Counted from the stretch's first letter, positions 1-7,358 are shown. The stretch: DNA of 17,195 bases from Eggerthellaceae bacterium (GCA_900754955.1 CAAEEV010000044.1:1-17195), one strand, 5' to 3'. Notes: a model not told the origin generated them from the letters alone. A program made the numbers and translations.

Positions 1-621
1 CTCGGCACCGATGATGGTGCTCACATGACCTGGCAGAATGAGCGCGTCGAGCTTGAGCGCAGGATCGTTCACGATGGCCTCGAGCGCTCCCGGCATGTTC
101 TTGTGCGCACCGTACACGCTGAAGTTGCGCAAACTCATCGTCTTCGCGCGCTTGACGGCCATGGCCACAAGCGGTGTGGTGGTCTCGAAGCCCACGCCGA
201 CGAACACGATCTCGCGGTCGGGGTTCTCCTGCGCGATGCGCAGCGCGTCGAGCGGCGAGTAGACGATCTGCACGCTGCGGCCCGCCGCCTGCTCGGCCAG
301 CAGACTCGAGCTGGAGCCGGGCACGCGCGTCATATCGCCGAACGTGGTGATGGTGACGCCGGGAACGCGCGCGAGGGCGATCACCTTGTCGATGTCGTGG
401 TTCGACGTGACGCACACTGGGCAGCCCGGGCCGCTCGCGAGACGCACGCCCGCGGGCATGAGCGCGCGAATGCCGTTGCGCGCAATGGCCACCGTGTGGG
501 TGCCGCACACCTCCATGAGCGTGGCGCCGCCTTCGGGCGCGAGCGCGTTGATGGACTCGATGAGGCCGCGGGCCAGCTTCGGATCCTTGAATGCGGCGAG
601 TTCGGCGCGGAGATCGTCCAT
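1..621 (-). CDS. hypD: Hydrogenase maturation protein HypD, N-terminal part (cut by window edge)
   Basis: HypD is the [4Fe-4S] scaffold that works with HypC to assemble the Fe(CN)2CO group of NiFe hydrogenases in the cytoplasm. The reading frame from the ATG at 621 translates without a stop to base 1 (207 codons; the family is about 360 residues). It begins MDDLRAELAAF. Visible HypD signatures are MEVCGTHT (Cys39), GPGCPVC (Cys67 and Cys70), GFETTTP near residue 145 and LPGHVSTIIG close to the window edge. The ATG lies four bases after the hypC stop codon, so the two are almost certainly co-transcribed and translationally coupled. The order hypF-hypC-hypD matches many hyp operons, and hypE would be expected beyond the left edge. 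Nothing in the visible part looks damaged. Confidence 0.96.
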   Translation of the reverse strand, partial: MDDLRAELAAFKDPKLARGLIESINALAPEGGATLMEVCGTHTVAIARNGIRALMPAGVRLASGPGCPVCVTSNHDIDKVIALARVPGVTITTFGDMTRVPGSSSSLLAEQAAGRSVQIVYSPLDALRIAQENPDREIVFVGVGFETTTPLVAMAVKRAKTMSLRNFSVYGAHKNMPGALEAIVNDPALKLDALILPGHVSTIIGAE

Positions 622-625
622 GGCG

Positions 626-1009
626 CTACGCCTCCGCGGGGGCGGCGGCTGCTGCGGGCGCGGCGGCGGTGGGCTGGGCGGCTTCCGCGAGCTCGGAGAG
701 TACCTCGGCGGCGCTCATGCGGTCCGGCGTTGCGGGCTCGGCCGGCTGCGGGACGCCGATGCCGGCGCTCACTTCCGCGATCTCCTCCCCCACGAGCTCG
801 GGGAACTGGCGCACGAGCTCGATCGTCTCTTCCGCGTAGGCGGGATCGACCACCTCGATGGCGAAGCCCGCGTGGACGAGCACGTAGTCGCCCACGCTCG
901 CCTGCGGGGTGAGGTCGACGGAGATGGAGCGGGTCACGCCGAGAATATCGACGGTCGCGAGGCCGCCTTCGTCAAGCTGGGTGATCTGAGCCGGAATTGC
1001 CAAACACAT
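626..1009 (-). CDS. hypC: Hydrogenase maturation chaperone HypC with Ala/Pro-rich C-terminal tail
   Basis: HypC/HybG proteins carry the Fe(CN)2CO moiety between HypD and the hydrogenase large-subunit precursor. The start at 1009 is fixed by the invariant N-terminus MCLAIPAQI, whose Cys2 is the iron ligand after Met removal, and by a purine-rich AAGGGGGA ribosome site just upstream. The frame is open further upstream, but that extension is Arg-rich and featureless. His46 lies in the conserved VLVHAGFAIEVVD segment. The core ends near residue 75, the usual family length, but the protein continues to 127 residues. The tail is acidic and then Ala/Pro-rich, ending in an AAAPAAAAAPAEA-type stretch. 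Its role is unknown; it looks like a disordered extension. The gene precedes hypD by four bases and lies 387 nt downstream of recQ-hypF. Confidence 0.95.
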   Translation of the reverse strand: MCLAIPAQITQLDEGGLATVDILGVTRSISVDLTPQASVGDYVLVHAGFAIEVVDPAYAEETIELVRQFPELVGEEIAEVSAGIGVPQPAEPATPDRMSAAEVLSELAEAAQPTAAAPAAAAAPAEA

Positions 1010-1396
1010 ATGCGTCCCCCTTCGGGTTCTGCTGCCAAGGTTGCGAAGCGCGACGTCGGGCGCGGCGCAGCGCGTCGGGTGCGGCGCCAGCACGGCACAG
1101 CGCGGCACGGCGGAAGTGGCGCCGTCGCGACGGACTGTGTCGAACGCAACGCCCGCAAGGCGCCCGTGCGGCTGCGGCGACGCGAGCGGCGCCAACAACG
1201 CGACGCTGACGGGCGTTGCCAGCGGCGACGGCAACGCGAGCAATGCCTGCAACATCGCCGGGCGTCGGCGGCACTCTTGATGCCTGCCAGGAGCACGCTT
1301 GACGCTTGCTCGACATGTGCGGGACGCGCGCACCCTTCGTGCAAGATCCGCAGCGAATCCGCGCAGCCTGCGTGCCAGACACGTGCGAGACGTACG
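1010..1396. other. GC-rich gap between recQ-hypF and hypC, no gene seen
   Basis: No convincing gene is visible on either strand: the open frames are Arg/Ala-rich with no recognisable domain. The only structure I see is an 8-bp hairpin, GCGTTGCC (1213-1220) with GGCAACGC (1230-1237). It has a 9-nt loop and no T-run, so it is not a clear terminator. The left end holds the hypC ribosome site. I found no promoter I would defend, so hypC-hypD may be read through from recQ-hypF or from an unrecognised promoter here. Confidence 0.5.
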
Positions 1397-4300
1397 CTAC
1401 TCAGCCTTGGCTTTCTCGTTCTTTTGCGCCCATGCTATCACAGCCTGACCGAAGGAGATGCATCCATCGTTGGGCGGCAGATCGCGGCTGATGGCGGCGG
1501 TGAAGCCCGCTTTCTCCAGCGCATCGAGCGTGTGCTCGATGAGGTAGCGGTTCATGAACACGCCACCCGAAAGAGCCACCGTACTCACACCGTACAGCGC
1601 ACGAACGAGTTCCGCCGTGGTGACGATGGCCTGCACGAACGCATCGTGAAAACGTCGCGCGATCACCGCCGTGGGCACGCCCGCCGCAAGATCGTCGAGC
1701 AGACCGCGGAAGGCGGGTTCGGCATCGAGCAGCAGCACCGAGGTGTCCTGCGCAGTGCTCGTGTAGGTTGCCGTGTTCTTCACAACGGCGATCTCGTAGG
1801 GCACGTCCGCAAGCGCGTCGTCGAGCTGCGCCTCGCTAACCGCGCCAGCCGCTTCGGACGCGACAGCCGTTTCAGGTGCGGCAGCCGCCTTGGAAGCGAC
1901 GTCCGCGCCACCTTCGCTCTGCCCCAATTGGAATGTTTCACGTGAAACATTTGTTTGTGCTACGGAAAGAGTCGGAGGCTGCGCAGCGCGTTCCGCATAG
2001 CCAGCGGCAAACCCGTCGATGGCGGCTTCGAGCAGGCAGGCGCCCTCGCCCTCGTACGTCGGCTCGGTGCAGATACCGAGAAGCGCGCTCGCCGCATCGA
2101 ACAAGCGACCGACCGACGAGGTCATGGACGTGTTGATGCCCTGCTCGATCATCGCCTCGCAAATGCCCGCCTGCGCGCCGAGCGACGCCAGCGTGCGCTG
2201 CGCGCCGGGGTGGTCGAGCAGGTCGTACTCCCACAGCACGCCATATGCCATGCGCAGCGGGTGCTTGATGGCCGCCGCACCGCCCGGCATGGGCGCGTAT
2301 GCGAAGTTCGCGAAGCGCTCGAACGCCGTGCGGTTTGCGAGTAGCACCTCGCCGCCCCAGATGGCGCCATCGACCCCGTAGCCCGTTCCGTCGAACGCCA
2401 CGCCGCACACCGCATCGGAAAGATTGTGCTCGCCCATCACGGCAGCGATGTGCGCGTGATGGTGCTGGACGGTCGTGAGCGGAATGCCGGCCACGCCCGC
2501 CTCGGCATGCGCCCACTTGGAGGTGAGGTATTCGGGATGCAGGTCGCAGGCCACATCCGCCGTTCGCAGCTCGAACAAATCCTCGAAGCGCCGCTTCGTC
2601 TCGAGCCACACATCGTAGGTCTCGGCGTTCTCCATGTCGCCGATGTGCTGCGACACGAATGCCTCGGCGCCCTCTTCTGCCGCGCGTACGAGCGCGAACG
2701 TGTTCTTCTGCTCGGGACCCGTCGCAAACAGCGCGTCCGCACCGCGCGCACTGCCTTCGCCTTCTGCGTCCTGCGCGCTTCTTGCACCGCTCGCATGCTG
2801 CGCGTCTTTCGCGCGTGCTGCGTCCTGCCCGTTCCCTGCGCTTTCCGCCGAGAACTTGATGGGCAAAGGCGCATAACTGCGGGCGCGGCGGATTACTTGG
2901 ATGGCATGGCCCGCGCTACCTGCCTTGATGACGCGCACGACCGAATCGTCGAAGCGCGTGAGGATCGCGCGGTTGTTGCCGAGGATCGCGTCGGCCACGT
3001 CGGCCAGCTTTTCGCGCGCCTCTTTGTCATCGATCACGATGGGTTCGTCATGGATGTTGCCCGAGGTCATGACGAGCATCGGCGGCAGCGCGCAGCCAGC
3101 GGCGCTCGTGTGCGCTACTGTTTGCGATGTTTCACGTGAAACATCTGTTTGCGTTTTGCACGCCTCGGCGAAATCGTACATGAGCAAGTGCTGAACGGGC
3201 GTGTAGGGCAGCATCACGCCGAGCTCGGACAAACCGTCGGCAAGCCCCGGCGCAAGCACGACGTCCTTGCGCTTGCGCAGCAGCACGATGGGCCGCTGCG
3301 CGCCCTCAAGCAGCGCGCGCTCCTCGTCGTTCACCTCGCACACGCGACGCACGTCATCCGCATTCGCCATCATGACCGCAAACGCCTTGCCCTCACGATG
3401 CTTGCGCGCACGAAGGTCGGCCACCGCCTGCGCATTGTTCGCGTCGCACGCCAGATGGAAGCCGCCGAGCCCCTTCACCGCCACGATGCGCCCCGCGCGC
3501 AGCATCGAAACCACCTGCGCGAAGATCGCGTCGCTCTCCGCACGCGTACGCCCCCAGCGCACTTCAGATGCCACAAGAGAGGGGTCGCTGGTTGAGCCCA
3601 GGTCGGCGGGAGCTTTCCCAGCGCCCGAGGGTTGCGGAATCACAGAGGAAGCCGCAGCATCGAGAGAGTCGCCGGTCGTTCGTAACGTCAGCGAGGCGCC
3701 GTCTGGTGCCGGAGATTGCGGGGAAAGCCCGACGAAGCGTACTTCGGTACGCGAGGAGGGCTTGGAGCCGCAAGCTTCGGTGCCAGACGGCGCCGCAGCG
3801 TCGGCAGGTCCGCCCGTCGCGCCAGCGCGGGCGGAACCCGAAGCCGCCGCGCCAGCGCAGGCGGAGCCAAAATAGTCAAGAATGTACTTCCGCAGGCATT
3901 CCGTCGTCAGACAGTAGCCGCACATCGTCTCAAGCATGCGACGGCGCGCGGCACGCACGGCATCGGCTTCTTCGGGCGTGAGCTCCTCGTTACCCGATTC
4001 CTGCTCAATGAAGAAACGGCAGGTAGACACGTCGCCGTCACTCCAGAACAGCAGACATGTACTCGGTTCGCTGTCGCGGCCGGCGCGACCGGCTTCCTGA
4101 TAGTACGCCTCGATGCTGCCCGGCATGTTGTAGTGAATCACGAACCGCACGTTCGACTTGTCGATGCCCATGCCGAAGGCGTTCGTGGCCACCATCACGG
4201 GCGCATCATCGGCGATAAAGGCGCGCTGACTTTCCGCACGCTCATCCGTTGCGAGCCCCGCATGGTAGCGCACCGCCCGCACGCCGTCTTCCACAAGCGC

Positions 4301-5053
4301 CGCGTGCACCTTCTCAACGTCCTTGCGCGTGGAGCAGTAGATGATACCGCTGTCGGCAGCGTGCTCACGCACGTACCGTTCGATGTGCTTGAGCTTCGTG
4401 CTCGGATCGAGGCGCTCCACCCCGAAGTAAAGGTTGGGACGGTCGAACCCCGTCACCACACGATAGGGATCACGCAAGCCGAGCAGGCGCACGATGTCAT
4501 CCCGCACGCGTTCAGTGGCCGTAGCCGTGAGCGCCGCCACCACGGGACGCACAGGCAGCTGCTCGACGAACGCGCCGATGGCAAGGTAGGAAGGGCGGAA
4601 GTCCTGACCCCACTGCGACACACAGTGCGCCTCGTCAACCGCCACAAGAGGAATGGTTGCCTCGGCGCAGAACGCGAGGAATCGCGGGTCGGAGAGACGC
4701 TCGGGTGCGACGTACATGATCTGGTAGGCACCTTCGACAGCACGTCGCAACACCGTTGCCTGTTGCCCCGGCGTGAGCGTCGAGTTGAGGTAGGCACCGC
4801 GCACGCCCGCATCGACAAGCGCCCGCACCTGATCGCCCATGAGCGACACGAGTGGACTGATCACCACCGTAAGACCACCGAGCGCGATGCCCGGCACCTG
4901 GTAGCAGATCGATTTGCCGGCACCCGTCGGCATGACGGCGAGCACGTCGCGCCCCTCAAGGATGGCGCCAACCACGCCCTCCTGACCAGGACGAAACGCT
5001 TCGTAGCCGAAATGCTGCTTGAGCACCGTACGCGCCTGCGTCAGATCCGCCAT
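1397..5053 (-). CDS. RecQ helicase core fused in frame to N-terminally truncated HypF carbamoyltransferase
   Basis: This is one uninterrupted 1218-residue frame. The ATG at 5053 has a GAAGGGAGGG ribosome site and starts MADLTQARTVLKQHFGYEAF, a normal RecQ N-terminus. Residues 1-395 carry the helicase motifs: Walker A PTGAGKS (42-48), DEAH (140-143), the RecQ aromatic loop SQWGQDFRPSY (146-156), ALTATAT (174-180) and QEAGRAGRD (319-327). RecQ then stops inside its zinc motif: Cys386 and Cys399 are present, but the CGNCDNC-like half, winged helix and HRDC are absent. A low-complexity linker follows (about 400-505). HypF resumes at its YrdC domain (GLGGFHLACDA, 528-538; VMTSGNIHDEP, 661-671) and Kae1-like domain (HHHAHIAAVMGEHN, 864-877; LSGGVFMNR, 1161-1169), with a complete C-terminus. 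The HypF acylphosphatase and zinc-finger domains (about 190 residues) are missing. A real gene fusion by deletion and an assembly join are both possible. Met517 (AGGTGG upstream) could start a separate HypF fragment. Confidence 0.88.
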   Translation of the reverse strand: MADLTQARTVLKQHFGYEAFRPGQEGVVGAILEGRDVLAVMPTGAGKSICYQVPGIALGGLTVVISPLVSLMGDQVRALVDAGVRGAYLNSTLTPGQQATVLRRAVEGAYQIMYVAPERLSDPRFLAFCAEATIPLVAVDEAHCVSQWGQDFRPSYLAIGAFVEQLPVRPVVAALTATATERVRDDIVRLLGLRDPYRVVTGFDRPNLYFGVERLDPSTKLKHIERYVREHAADSGIIYCSTRKDVEKVHAALVEDGVRAVRYHAGLATDERAESQRAFIADDAPVMVATNAFGMGIDKSNVRFVIHYNMPGSIEAYYQEAGRAGRDSEPSTCLLFWSDGDVSTCRFFIEQESGNEELTPEEADAVRAARRRMLETMCGYCLTTECLRKYILDYFGSACAGAAASGSARAGATGGPADAAAPSGTEACGSKPSSRTEVRFVGLSPQSPAPDGASLTLRTTGDSLDAAASSVIPQPSGAGKAPADLGSTSDPSLVASEVRWGRTRAESDAIFAQVVSMLRAGRIVAVKGLGGFHLACDANNAQAVADLRARKHREGKAFAVMMANADDVRRVCEVNDEERALLEGAQRPIVLLRKRKDVVLAPGLADGLSELGVMLPYTPVQHLLMYDFAEACKTQTDVSRETSQTVAHTSAAGCALPPMLVMTSGNIHDEPIVIDDKEAREKLADVADAILGNNRAILTRFDDSVVRVIKAGSAGHAIQVIRRARSYAPLPIKFSAESAGNGQDAARAKDAQHASGARSAQDAEGEGSARGADALFATGPEQKNTFALVRAAEEGAEAFVSQHIGDMENAETYDVWLETKRRFEDLFELRTADVACDLHPEYLTSKWAHAEAGVAGIPLTTVQHHHAHIAAVMGEHNLSDAVCGVAFDGTGYGVDGAIWGGEVLLANRTAFERFANFAYAPMPGGAAAIKHPLRMAYGVLWEYDLLDHPGAQRTLASLGAQAGICEAMIEQGINTSMTSSVGRLFDAASALLGICTEPTYEGEGACLLEAAIDGFAAGYAERAAQPPTLSVAQTNVSRETFQLGQSEGGADVASKAAAAPETAVASEAAGAVSEAQLDDALADVPYEIAVVKNTATYTSTAQDTSVLLLDAEPAFRGLLDDLAAGVPTAVIARRFHDAFVQAIVTTAELVRALYGVSTVALSGGVFMNRYLIEHTLDALEKAGFTAAISRDLPPNDGCISFGQAVIAWAQKNEKAKAE
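1934..1949. other. parS: parS centromere site, inside the HypF coding part
   Basis: TGTTTCACGTGAAACA is a perfect 16-bp palindrome matching the chromosomal parS consensus bound by ParB. It extends by one base each side (1933-1950). It is translated as part of NVSRETF (residues about 1035-1041), in an Ala-rich insertion of the Kae1-like domain rather than in the conserved core, so the site appears to have been accommodated in a permissive loop. It is the first of three in the window. Confidence 0.9.
3128..3143. other. parS: parS centromere site, inside the HypF YrdC part
   Basis: This is a second perfect TGTTTCACGTGAAACA, again extended by one base pair on each side. It is read as DVSRETS (residues about 637-643) in a short insertion between the HLLMYDF and LVMTSGN segments of the YrdC domain, where most HypF proteins need no such sequence. 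It lies 1194 bp from the first site. Confidence 0.9.
3695..3794. repeat. 100-nt imperfect palindromic element in the RecQ-HypF linker
   Basis: The outer arms GGCGCCGTCTGG (3695-3706) and CCAGACGGCGCC (3783-3794) are perfect inverted repeats. Inside are further paired blocks: TTGCGG (3716-3721) with CCGCAA (3768-3773), AAGCCC with GGGCTT, and a perfect central hairpin GCGTAC-TTCG-GTACGC (3737-3752) with a tetraloop. The whole is nearly symmetric about 3744/3745. It is translated as residues about 420-453 of the fusion protein, exactly between the helicase and HypF parts. It resembles dispersed palindromic elements (REP, MITE or Rickettsia-type in-frame palindromes), but only one copy is in the window, so mobility is unproven. 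Confidence 0.8.
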
Positions 5054-5190
5054 CGGCACCCTCCCTTCGATTCTCGTTCGTCCCTGCCATCTTACCGCAT
5101 GGCGTGAAACTCGGTGGGTCGCCGAACGGACACCGAGACGCCTTTTTCGCCCAACACCTCCCCTCCCTGCCCCATGCCCCTTCATCCCGC

Positions 5191-5236
5191 CAAACAAAAA
5201 GGGAACGAATGTTTCACGTGAAACATTCGTTCCCTT
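5191..5236 (-). terminator. Rho-independent terminator built on a parS palindrome
   Basis: Bases 5199-5236 form a perfect 38-bp inverted repeat; one half is AAGGGAACGAATGTTTCAC. Read on the minus strand the stem is followed directly by TTTTTGTTT (5192-5200), the classic terminator pattern. It would end transcription of the redox gene that stops at 5367, about 130 nt upstream, and separate it from recQ-hypF. The central 16 bp are the parS consensus. Confidence 0.75.
5210..5225. other. parS: parS centromere site in the recQ-hypF upstream region
   Basis: This is the third perfect TGTTTCACGTGAAACA in the window, 2082 bp from the second site. Unlike the other two it is intergenic and lies at the centre of a much longer perfect palindrome (5199-5236). 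Three exact copies of a 16-bp consensus in 3.3 kb cannot be chance and indicate a ParB-binding cluster. Confidence 0.92.
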
Positions 5237-5366
5237 ACGGCAAAACATACACTGAAGTTGCGCCGCGCTACTCCAGTCGCGCAAAACGCGCTTTTGCACA
5301 CATGACCCGCTTCGCAAGACGCATCTTCGCCCACGCCCGACGATGCGCAGGTCGCGCGAGCCGTGC

Positions 5367-6116
5367 CTACGCCTGCGGATACTGGGCGTCGTCCACGGGC
5401 TCGAGCCATTCGTTCGAGCAGCCCTCGCCCGGCGCCTCGAAGGCGATGTGGGAGAACCAGCTGTCGGCCGCCGCACCGTGCCAGTGCTTCACGCCGGCGG
5501 GAATCACCACCACGGTTCCGGGCGTGAGCATCTGCGGATCCTTACCCCACTCCTGGTACCAGCCGCGGCCGTCAGTGCAGATGAGAATCTGCCCGCCGCC
5601 CTTCTCGGCATGGTGGATGTGCCAGTTGTTGCGGCAGCCAGGCTCAAACGTCACGTTCGCCAGCCCCACGCCCGCCTCGGCGGGATTCGTCAACGGATTG
5701 AGGTACGAGTTGCCCACGAAGTATTGGGCGTACGCGTCGTTGGGCGCACCCTTGCCGAACATCGGCGCAAAGTCGTCGCCCGCACCGTCGTCAGCCTCGT
5801 CGCCGTACACCTCGAGCGCCACGCGGAACGCCGCCCATGCGTTCGGCCAGCCCGCGTAGAACGCCACGTGCGTGAGAATCTCGCCCATCTCCTCGCGCGT
5901 GACGCCATTCGCCTTCGCCGTGGACATGTGGTACTTGAACGAGCTGTCCACAAGTCCCTTGCTCACGAGCACCGTCACCGTGAGAATCGAGCGCATCTTG
6001 AGCGAGAGCTTTTCCTCGCGGTTCCACACCTCGCCGAACAGCACGTCATCGTTGAGCTGGGCGAACTTCGGCGCAAAGCTGCCGAGCTGATCCCGCCCCG
6101 CCGTCTGCTTCACCAT
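5367..6116 (-). CDS. Carboxymuconolactone decarboxylase-like/cupin fusion protein
   Basis: A 249-residue cytoplasmic protein. The start at 6116 (MVKQTAGRDQLG) has an AAAGGAAAGGAAG ribosome site; the frame extends upstream without support. Residues about 20-110 form an AhpD/CMD-like helical domain (EEKLSLKMRSILTV, EMGEILTHVAFYAGWPNAW) without the CxxC pair of peroxidase-type AhpD. Residues about 150-235 are a cupin with both motifs intact: WHIHHAE (His166, His168, Glu171) and GTVVVIPAGVKHWHG (200-214; His211, His213), giving a likely metal site. Proteins with this two-domain order are often found beside aldo/keto reductases and flavodoxins, as here. The substrate is unknown; a role in reactive quinone, carbonyl or peroxide metabolism is inference from neighbours. 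It is the last gene of the minus-strand redox run and is followed by a terminator. Confidence 0.9.
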   Translation of the reverse strand: MVKQTAGRDQLGSFAPKFAQLNDDVLFGEVWNREEKLSLKMRSILTVTVLVSKGLVDSSFKYHMSTAKANGVTREEMGEILTHVAFYAGWPNAWAAFRVALEVYGDEADDGAGDDFAPMFGKGAPNDAYAQYFVGNSYLNPLTNPAEAGVGLANVTFEPGCRNNWHIHHAEKGGGQILICTDGRGWYQEWGKDPQMLTPGTVVVIPAGVKHWHGAAADSWFSHIAFEAPGEGCSNEWLEPVDDAQYPQA

Positions 6117-6239
6117 GTCTGACTTCCTTTCCTTTGTGGTCTTCTCGTTTGTATCGTTCAGCCGAGTCACCCCCGGCATTGTCTTCAAACCCGCCAATGC
6201 ACAGGCCGCAGAAGCGCCCGCCGCGCCGGCGCTGCCTCG

Positions 6240-7259
6240 CTACTTCTTCGCGTTGGGGTCGGTGGTTCCCGCCAGCGGCTTCTCGCCGGGACGCCCGATC
6301 GGCCCCACGAGCTCGTGCGCGGTGTAGGGCTCCTCGAGAAACGCCATCTCGTCATCGGTCAACTTCACCTCGAGCGCCGCTGCCGCCTCGTCCACGCGCG
6401 ACGGTTTCGAGCAGCCCACAAGCGGCGCCTCGATGCCGCGGCACAGCAGCCATGCGAGCGCGATCCGCGCCATCGGCACGCCGCGACGCTCCGCCAACTC
6501 CGCCACGCGCTCGACAATGGGAAGATCCTGATCGCGCGCCAGGTCGTATTTGCTGCGCACCACGTCGTCCGTTTCGCTGCGCTTGGAGTCCCACGTCCAC
6601 TCGCGGCGACACAGATGGCCCGACGCGAGCGGGCTGTACGGCGTGATCGCCATGTCGAACTGGCGGCACACGGGGAACATCTCGCGCTCGTTCTCGCGGT
6701 AAAGCAGGTTGTGGTGCGGTTGCAGGCTCGTGAACTGCGTCCAGCCGTTGCGCTCGGCAACCACCTGCATGTTGTGCAGCTGGTAGGCGTACATCTCGCT
6801 CGCGCCCAGCGCGCGCACCTTGCCCGCGCGCACGAGGCTGTCGAGCGCCTCCATGGTCTCCTCGATCGGCGTGCCGTAGTCGAAGCGGTGGATGATGTAG
6901 AGGTCCAGGTAGTCGGTGCCCAGACGGCGCAAGGTGCCGTCGATCTCGCGCAGGATCGCCTCGCGCGACAGGCGGCCTTCGTTGAAGAACACCTTGCTCG
7001 CCAGCACCACCTCCTCGCGCGGGACGCCGAGTTTTTTGAGCGCACGGCCGATGTACTCCTCGCTCGTGCCGAAGCCGTAGGTATTGGCCGTGTCGATGAA
7101 GTTGATGCCCACCTCGATCGCACGCTTGATCACCGCGCACGTCTCGTCCTCAGGCAGCGTCCACTGATGGAACGCCGGCGACGGCTCGCCGAAGCTCATT
7201 CCGCCCAGGCAGATCCGCGACACCTCGATGCCCGAATGACCCAATTTCGCGTATTCCAT
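6240..7259 (-). CDS. Aldo/keto reductase (339 aa)
   Basis: NAD(P)H-dependent oxidoreductase reducing aldehydes or ketones to alcohols, with a TIM-barrel fold. I place the start at 7259 (MEYAKLGHSGIEVSRICLGG) because AAAGGAAA precedes it at proper spacing; the upstream ATG at 7274 lies at the ribosome site itself. The catalytic tetrad is visible: Asp56 and Tyr61 in FIDTANTYG, Lys89 in LASKV and His124 in YIIHR. The C-terminal cofactor-binding segment with PLVGCSKPSRVDEA is present. Length and the LGGMSFG start fit the YajO/YhdN-like class of family members. It follows the other reductase gene by 99 nt and precedes the CMD-cupin gene by 123 nt, all on the same strand, consistent with one operon. 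Substrate cannot be read from sequence. Confidence 0.93.
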   Translation of the reverse strand: MEYAKLGHSGIEVSRICLGGMSFGEPSPAFHQWTLPEDETCAVIKRAIEVGINFIDTANTYGFGTSEEYIGRALKKLGVPREEVVLASKVFFNEGRLSREAILREIDGTLRRLGTDYLDLYIIHRFDYGTPIEETMEALDSLVRAGKVRALGASEMYAYQLHNMQVVAERNGWTQFTSLQPHHNLLYRENEREMFPVCRQFDMAITPYSPLASGHLCRREWTWDSKRSETDDVVRSKYDLARDQDLPIVERVAELAERRGVPMARIALAWLLCRGIEAPLVGCSKPSRVDEAAAALEVKLTDDEMAFLEEPYTAHELVGPIGRPGEKPLAGTTDPNAKK

Positions 7260-7358
7260 AGCGTTTCCTTTCATGCTCGATGGCGCACCGACGCCAAACG
7301 TTCCCTCGACCCGATTCTTCCTTGCGCCAAAGCCGCCGAGATGCGTCCGCGGGCGCCT

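Larger units (their letters stand above)
5054..5366. other. Intergenic region with the third parS site, no gene
   Basis: This 313-nt gap lies between recQ-hypF and the CMD-cupin gene. It holds the recQ ribosome site at its left end and the parS/terminator palindrome in its middle. The open frames crossing it only read through the palindrome and show no domain. A weak -10-like TAAGAT (minus strand, near 5094) lies about 40 nt before the recQ start, but I see no matching -35. Confidence 0.6.

Noticed and set aside
344..1945. 533-codon plus-strand open frame across hypD, hypC and the gap
   Set aside because: It has no domain, an Arg-rich composition, and runs opposite conserved HypC/HypD motifs.
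3695..3794. CRISPR or transposon-end interpretation of the palindrome
   Set aside because: There is a single copy, no spacer series, and no transposase gene in the window.
3716..5107. 463-codon plus-strand open frame
   Set aside because: It is antisense to the RecQ helicase domain with all helicase motifs on the other strand.
5054..5476. Upstream extension of the recQ-hypF frame
   Set aside because: The 141 extra residues are Arg-rich and cross the parS/terminator palindrome; the ATG at 5053 has a strong ribosome site and the normal RecQ N-terminus.
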